Source: Epiperipatus broadwayi (lineage: Eukaryota > Onychophora > Udeonychophora > Euonychophora > Peripatidae). Taken from it: a stretch of DNA of 64,000 nucleotides. Made by a program: the position numbers and the translations under genes. Shown here one piece after another: positions 52,801 through 61,800 of the stretch (positions within the stretch are counted from its first letter, which is position 1; each line of letters starts with the position of its first letter). The stretch lies in the NCBI GenBank assembly GCA_028023455.1, contig JAQFVV010012530.1:2562909-2626908 (forward strand), written 5' to 3'. Under the pieces are notes generated by a model. The model was given only the letters and a program-made list of their open reading frames with translations. It was not told where the DNA came from and ran no database searches.

Positions 52801-55800
52801 TTTAAGGAGGGACGGGCGAAAGTTTATTATAAAAAATGAGGAGAGGGGGGGGCCACCCCCCTTTTTAAAACCAGAAACAGGAGAAGGGGCAGGGACTGAA
52901 TGACTAGACTTTTATTTGACTATTTAGTGAGACACAGTTCATTTAGTTTTGTTTTCTTTAGTGTTATTTCCAACCAGTTGGCTTTTTGGTCTCCATCGAT
53001 TGTTTCAGTCTTGTCTTCCATTCTGCAACTCGACAGTGGGAAAGAGAGAGTAGTTGTAGCATCTATTTTATGACTTAAGCATTGGTTTCGGGCATTGGTT
53101 CCAGGTGAGGACAGTTAATCTTAACAGAGAACTTAGGGCATGAAGCCCAGTCGAACACTTCTAAGACTTTCTAGCAATGCACGTTGTTAGTTCTTTGGTT
53201 TCTGCATTTTTTTTTCGCAGTGGTAATGACTGGCTCTAAATTGTTCTTGGATTTCTGACTCTCTTGATAACTGAATGAATTAAGCACTGGAGAATGGAAT
53301 GAATCAATAACAACATGAAGACCAGAATGAATAACAATAGACAATTGTGACTTGCATACCTTTTCTCTCCCGTTGTTCTTTTCCTTTTCATAGGTTTAAA
53401 TTTTATCATACTTTAAATCTATTTTTTTAATTAAATTTTACATTTTTTTTAAATTGATGTTTATATTTTTCTTTAATCTAATCTTTTTCTAGATTAACCT
53501 TTTCATTGCCCAAATTCTGGTTGGTCAAATGAGTTAAAGCTCTAAACTTTTTGATTGGTCAATTACAGAATCGGCAGTAAAAATATATTCATCTTTTAAT
53601 ATTATATTCATTTTAGTTTCATTTGTAAAAAGTATATTAATAATTTGTCAGTTTATGAAAGTGAACGAAAGTTTTTTTAAAATAAATTTATTTATAATTA
53701 TAAAAAATATTTGGTAGCAGACAACCTAAAAAGAACGTTCATAATCTATTAGAAAATGTTGAGTATGTCAGTGATTTTTTTTCTCAATTTACGTTCGTGT
53801 AAAAGTAAAGACTTTTTACTAAAATCTTAACTATTTTTATAAAATAATTTTATTTTCAGCATATTTTAGCAAAATAATTTATAATATGTTAAAAAAACAT
53901 TAAAAAATGATTCCAAAACAACATTTTCGTTTTCAAAATCAAAACAAAGAAGTTGGAATGATGAAAATTATTGACAGGCGCTCTTCCTTTCTTCGAAATG
54001 GGAACCAACCAATCAGCATCTAAGAAAGCCTGCCTTCCCCCATTGCTCCAGCTTCTTACATCAATGTTATTGATTTTTTACTTGTAAAATAATTCTAGAG
54101 AGGGCAGCATTTTACGGTACTTTTTAAGCTTTAAAATGAGCCTAAATTCACTATGATAACGTAAAAATTGCCCATTTTAGAGTGATTGCCCATTTTAGAG
54201 TGTGTTGAAGCCATGTTCGAGTTGATTCACGTCTCTCTTTAATAGGGTTAATCTACTATTTCTTCGCATTTATTCCAATGAGATAGCTTACAAAGTTTGT
54301 AATTAATTGAATATCAGCCAGAAATTTTCATTGGTATTCAAAAAGTTTACTCTCACTAATTAATTACTTTTTTTATTTTAGATTTTTCACTAAGATTTAT
54401 TTTTAGACATTTATTCTTTGACTTTTTTTAATTTATAAAAAGGAGAATGAGTTTTTAAGATTGCATTTTTAATTTTTTTTCCACACCGTTCTCAATGAGA
54501 AACTTTATTCTTTTTTAAAAAAAATATAACACAATCTTTTTATTTTATTATGTTTTAAAATCTACTTATTTCTTTAACTATTCTTCCTTTTTTAATAAAT
54601 TTGATCATATATTTTTAAATTATGAAATATGTAATGCAGATATATATATGTGTTTTATAACATACATCTTGCTAGTGTTATAATATATATATATTATTAT
54701 TATTATTATTAAAAAAAGAAACTATTCTATATTTGGACAATTCATGATAGTAAAGATAAATATAAGCCAATAAGACAAATATTTTATTAATTAGTTATAT
54801 TTTGCTTTTTTTTTTATGGAAGAAGTTGACATTATTTTTCTGATCAGCCAAATAATCTTTAGGAATATTCTGGCAAAAATTACCAAAAACTTGTTTAAAG
54901 TTATCAAAATAGAATACTGAAAAATGAGAGAGTGTTAAATGAAATGAATTTAAAAGAATTGGTCTAAAGCAGGGATGCCCAACCTTTAATTTGACGCGAG
55001 CCAGTTGAGAATTTAAAAAAATTTGGGGAGCCACAATTATATATTGCATTTTTCATATTACATTTATAAACATAATTCACAAACTAAAAAAAAATTGGTG
55101 TAATATGTTAAAAAGAAAAAAAATGTAAATACATTTTATTTATATTCATTTATTAAAAATTTGGTAACATACATATAAATTACAATTACAGGAAAAGTAT
55201 ATTTTAATTATTTTATTTAATGTGAAACCTGACACTGCATATCGTTATCGTTTATATTGTAAAAATGTTTATTTTTTAGTGTGTGCATGTGGCGTCAAGG
55301 AACAAAAAATATTGTATCTATTTTTCTTGAAGAGTGCAATGCGAGTCACATTAAACCGTTGCGCGAGCCACATGTGACTCGCGAGCTACGGGTTGGGCAT
55401 CCCTGGTCTAAAGCAATAATAATAGAATGTGGAAATATTGGTGGAAAATAAAAAGGGCAACTTTGCAGACTTTTCAAATCAAACATGCATTTCTACTAAT
55501 GGAAAAATGTTATACCAAATTAATCTTAATATCAAGAAGTAAATGCTAAAGACAAGAAAATTAGAATGTAGTGTACGAGTCTCCACTTTCGCGCAGATTA
55601 ATTATTATCAGAGATCGAGAAAGTATAACAAACCTCATATGCTAAATGATGATATTGGTCTATTTATATAAATGTATGAATTATTTCACAGTTCAATACT
55701 AAAATAAGATTGCCCATTATTTATCAATTTTATTAGTCAACTTACATGTACCTAGTATCATACGAAACCTAAGATCGTGTGTTGACTCCTTCAAGGCATA

Positions 55801-58800
55801 TTTATAAGTGCTGATATTGATCATCAGCCTTCAGCGCCAATTCTTAAATAATGAATAAAGAATTATGCATTGAGAGAGGATAAATAAAGCAAGTGCATAT
55901 AGACTTCCAGTATAGCAATTCCCTAAGCTCATCGTTATAAAAGTAAAATAATAATTCTCAGGATGAGTGGTAATTGAACTTTAATCGAAATAGACATAGC
56001 ATGTTATTTATTTGATTTATATTCACTTTAATGAAATGATTGACTGTTAACTAGGTAATTTTAAAAACAAATCCATTTATTTTTGACAAACTAAATAATA
56101 ATTTTGTTCTTTTTTAAATATAACATTATTGAAAATCCATTTTCACATAAATAGCTGATGCAAAATGGCATTAAAAATTTAATAGCTTTATCTACAATTT
56201 TTTTAAAATCATTTTTTCTTCGAATCCAAAGATTTAAAATTATTTAAATATAATTTTTCACAAATATTTTGTCTTTCATGCACAACTTGTGTGTTCATTG
56301 TGTACAACCATTTGGTACACATACCATAGTTTGGGCATTGCTAATCTATACTAAAGTCAGTAAATCAATGCTAATGCATAGGCAAATATTGTATCTAATT
56401 TTTAAGTTGACTTTATACATTTTTTTGTACTGATATTGTTATATGTCTCAAGATTGATTGAAGGACCTTTTTTCCAACGATTATAGGTGAAGGACTTATA
56501 TTGAAATTAAACCACTACTTAATATTTTGATTTACAACTTTTCAAAATGTATTCTATTTATCAGTCTGATATTAATGAATTAGTTTTAGACAAAAACATC
56601 AATTTTATTTGCATCAAATTGTCCTGTTGTGAAAGAAGCATTTTGCTATATAGTAGTCACAACTTACAAAAATAGGATATGATATGTTTGTTAAAACTAT
56701 TCATTGGATAAGAGATAAGTGTTATGGATCCCCTCTGTCTCCAGGAATATGTCCTGAAAAAGTCCTTTCAATTTACGTATATATATTGTGATATTTAATT
56801 CTACTTTTTATCACTAGTTAAACGGTATTTAAATTAAGGATCAGAAATTTTTCTTGGGATAATCATACCTTTCAGTTTAATGGCATAAATTTTAAGCTAT
56901 GTGACTTGGTTATTTATTATTTTATTAAAAATAGGAATTTCACTACATCTGACCCAGATAATGAATATAATAGAAGGAAAAATATGGATTTGATCAGTGA
57001 TTTGTCGTAATCACAATTAGTTATATAATAAATAAATTATGGAGGCAACAGACTGAGTAAACGAGATCAGAGGATCAGTAAAACAAATAAACAGTGTGTA
57101 CCAATGACAAAATTAATGGTTCTCTTTTCAAGCTACTAGTTTAGCTACTCACCACAAAAATTTAAAAGTGTTAGCATGTCTGGGTCATGAGCTACAACAT
57201 GAAATGTAATAGTGTGGTTTGTACATTTATCGGTCATTGTTAATGCTACCCCTGACATCGTGAAATTTTGTGAACCACTTTTGATGAATGGCTTTGCTAC
57301 CCTACACAGTTTGAATCATTTCAAACATTTCAGTAACAGTTTTGCCCAATTTAAAACAAAATTTAATGTTCACGCATTGATTCATCATGGATTAAGATAT
57401 GAAATACACTATCGCATTTCATATCTCTTGTGTTTAGACATGCTAACTTTTTAAAAATTTTATGGTAAATGGCTAGACTATATTGCTATGTAATATGTGT
57501 GTTTATTCAGAGCTGGCACTGCAAGTCGCTTGAAGGGAGAACGTCTCTTTTCCATTAGGATAGCCATATAGTATCAGTGCCAGTTATATAATGGTCAATA
57601 AAACAAATAATATATGGAACAAAGTAATTAAACTTAGTCAAATAAAAAGTTTGGATATCTCTAGTGATGATAGCCCTATTCACATTGAAGCATTAAATTA
57701 TATACTCGCCAGGATAGTAACATAAACACCTAAATCTCATTCATTATCTGTAACAACATTAGCTCATTAAGTAATTATCTCAATACTTCATTTAATTTTC
57801 TCACATTGGATCTAGCTTTTATTTATACACTGATACTACATTCTGGGTTCAAATAGATCTATTCCATATAAAAATAGATTCTTCTCAGTCTTACTTTGTG
57901 CCATTATTACAGAAGAAAAGCTAGCGGAGGGCACAAAACTAGAGAATTAATCATTTAACTATTAACTTATATTATAGATGTAACTGTAAGAAGCAGTATG
58001 GCTTATTTGAAGAATAAAGATGTTTATTCATGAATAATTTAAGGAAAATTTGATAATATTAATACCCAAGGAACCTACATTACTGTATGTTGTATATATG
58101 TATTGCTAATTCAGTCTGTATGTAGATTATTTCCCCATTGACTTTAATATCAAAATTCAAATTGGATTTTTAATTTTATAAAAAATACAATTAATAATAT
58201 ATAAAAAAGTAAAATAATGAAACTGAAAAATGTGAAAACTATTTATTTATCTAGAAATTGTATATAAGTGCTTCACAACTGTCTTATCAAAAATAATTGA
58301 ATTTATATTACAGGATATAGCTTGTATTGATAATTCTCTGTAGGCTTTTTTTATTCTAATTAAGAAGTTTTCATTAGAATAAGATGCATATATTTATGTT
58401 TCAGACTAGTTTTTTTTACAAAACATAGTTAAGTTTGGATTTGATTGGTCCTACACTACTTTTTCACAATCACTTATTTAGATCCAAATCTTATTGATCA
58501 GAGAAATAAGCCAGTGAGAAGTATATTTAGATAAAAGTAACCAATTTTGCTTGCTTCAATAGAATTGATATAATAATTACAGATCTTGCATCTAGTTATT
58601 CAAGATTATATTATTTTCAATGATTTTTCATAACATTTTTACTTCCTAGTTCTTAACAATTAGTGTAGCAAATTCCAATGTTCCCAATTACTTTGGATTT
58701 AATTTTCCTGACTTGGTATCAATCCCAAAATGTAACTAAAAGTTAAGGCTCGTGAGCTGTAGCACTACTATCAAGAAAAAACTTTCTCTTTTATCTTTTT

Positions 58801-61800
58801 TTTTTGGTGTACTCTATTTTATATGTCCAACTTTTTCTCATAAATCTGGCCCTCTATACTATCAGGTGTCTGATCCTTCTGTTTTTCACACAGTTGTTAA
58901 AATAAAAAATTTTGATATAGAATTATTTAGCCTTCTCCTTACACACTTAAATATTATTGGCTTATATAGTAAATTCATTTATCAGATTTATTGTGGAATT
59001 TGTTTAGATTTATAAAGAAATTATTATAAAATATTAAGTTGTAATAATTAAATTTGTAAAATGCATACTCATTATGTAAAGTAATATATATTAAGGCTAT
59101 AACCTTAAGACTATGCACCTGAAAAAACGACAGTAAGGACCTCTTAAATAAATCTTGTGTTAAAGATTTGCAGAGGTCCCTACTGTTGTTTTTTCAGGCG
59201 CATAGTCTTAAGGTTATAGTCTTAATATATATTATAGATATTAAATAAACTAAAATTTTGAAGTAAAAAAAAAAAGTAGTTTACCAGCGCAATCTTTTTA
59301 TTTTTTTTTAATTCTTTTTATAAGTGGGTACCCCCCCCCACACACACACACACACACACACTTTTTTTTTATTTTACAATTGATTAATTATTAATATTGG
59401 ACTATTTTAATATGTTTAACATTAACAACTTTATATATAAAACCCTATAAAGCATGGTAATTTTATTATATTATCCATAACTATATTGCTTATCATTCTT
59501 TTATTTATTGCTGACTAAAGTTGTAAGTTCCTCATATTATTAAATATATACATTAGCTACCCAAAGTCTTGAAACTAATTTGATTTGCATATTATTACTA
59601 ACAAGTTGTTTGTATTTGAAAAGTTTAAATAAAGTCTAAAATTTTCTAGACATTCAACATTTAATGAAAGATGATGGAGATAGTTCATCATATTATCACA
59701 TATCATGTTTCAAGATTTGATAATATGTTGAAGTATTTCTATCATCTATCAGTAAATGTTGAAAGTATAGAAAATTTCAAACTTTATTTAAATTTTCCAA
59801 ATCATGGATTCTAAGCATTTCATAGAATTAGTCATGTACATGAAAAAGGAAAAAACCGACATATTGGTAAGCTTAGATGTGGAAAGTTTATTTACAAATG
59901 TATCATGTGATGAAGCATTGTCTATAGTAAGGAAATGATTATATGGTGATAATAGTGTACAAACTGGAACAATTCTACCTATTGATTGTATAATGGATAT
60001 ATTAACTTTATGCATAACAACAACATACTTTCAATATTACTTAGAATTCTTGCATTAAAATCAATGAATGGCCATGAGATTATCACTGTCACCCTTATTT
60101 AGCATTATTTATATGGAAGAACTTGAAGCCACAACCATAAATATTATTTTATGCTCACCTAAAATGTGGTGTCGCTATGTTGATACATTCATGGTGTCGC
60201 CACATGATGGTGCACAATTATAGTCAATCTGGAAACATAACAGTAACATATCTCCTTCAATTAAATTCACAGTGAAATCAGAACAGGAACAAACATAGGT
60301 ATTCTTAAATGTTTTTGTGACAAGACTCCATCGGGTCAAAGTAAAAATAACAGTACATAGGAAACCAACCCACACTGGCATATACATCCAATCATTCCAG
60401 AAATACTAAGCATGTAATTGTACTATCACTATGGAATGGATCAAAGGAAGTTTATTCTGAAACCAGTGATTTGGAAAACAAACTCTCATGAAGAATGGTT
60501 ATCCATCAACTGTCATCAAGAAAATCTTTAATAGATATCAAAAGAAAAAATTATTGGTACTGTAGTGTATCCATACATACCAGGAATGGTGGACAAATTA
60601 AAGAAAATCTGCAGTCAATATAACAGTAGAACAGCTTTCCAAAGCCATACCACACTTCAAGGAATTGAAACTTCTACCAAGTCTAAACTGGAAATCTACA
60701 AAATACCATGTGAATGTGGACATATATTTGTGAGACCTATTGCCCTGTTGAACAGCAATTGAAAGAACACAAACTAATGGTTAAAAGAGAAAAAACATAG
60801 ACGTCTGCACTAGCAGACCATGTACATACTAATGATCACATGTGCAATTGGAAAAAATAGAAAAATATTGAATAGAGAAGAAAAGAAGTAAAGAAAATTT
60901 AAGGAAATTGCTCATATGACAATGGCAAATAATTCTATAAGCCAAACCAATGAAATGCACAATGTATGGAAGCTTCTAATTAACCTTGCTCTTAGAAAAA
61001 AAGTATTTAAAAAAAGTTGAAGGATTCAGGAGAATTTGAACCAACCCTCGTATATAAATATATGAAATTTTTATTATCTATTGCCTTTCACAGAATATAT
61101 CAGTTTGGGTAGATCATTGCTTAAAATTTGATATTCAAGAATTGTTAGAGCATTGCCTTAAAATTCAATATTCAAGAATCTAAAGATGTAAGTTCAACTC
61201 CTATGCTAATATCAGGCCAGCAACACCTGAAGAAGAATGGAGCATATCATTACTTGAAATATTGTGTAATTACTAACCTGTGATGTCTATTTGTGTATTA
61301 TTACTAACAAGTTATTTATATTTGAAAAGTTTAAATAAAGTTTAAAATTTTCTATATATCCAACATTTATTGATGGGAATAGTTCAACATATTATCACAT
61401 CTAATATATCATCATCACAAACCTTAAGGCAAATGTTTCAAGATTAACTCTATACTACTGTTACTATAGGTATTTGAAATGCATGTACATATCCATCATA
61501 AGGTTTATAAAATTAGATGAAATAATGTTGAAGTACTGAAAACCATCAGTGAACTATATGTAAATAAACTTGTCATTAAACATAAAATGTAGATTGAGCA
61601 TCCTATTTAATCACTATCTGTGTTTGTTTCATTTTACACACTTTGAAATAAATTAACTTAAATCTGCTTAATATAATTCAAATCTTTAAATCTATTCTGA
61701 TTTGGGCTTAATGATGTTGGTAGGTTTAGCATAGTTGATTAAAGAGGTTCCTTTTAAGCCAATTCTATGAGCATTTTATTGTCATAGTTCACAATTCAGA

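Noticed and set aside
52605-52839. Two overlapping proline-rich frames
   Set aside because: They are produced by poly-C runs in a low-complexity block and have no start context or homologous pattern.
57212-57454. 80-codon frame as a possible small gene
   Set aside because: It lies wholly inside MITE family Y; the other copy at 43458-43788 has no matching open frame.
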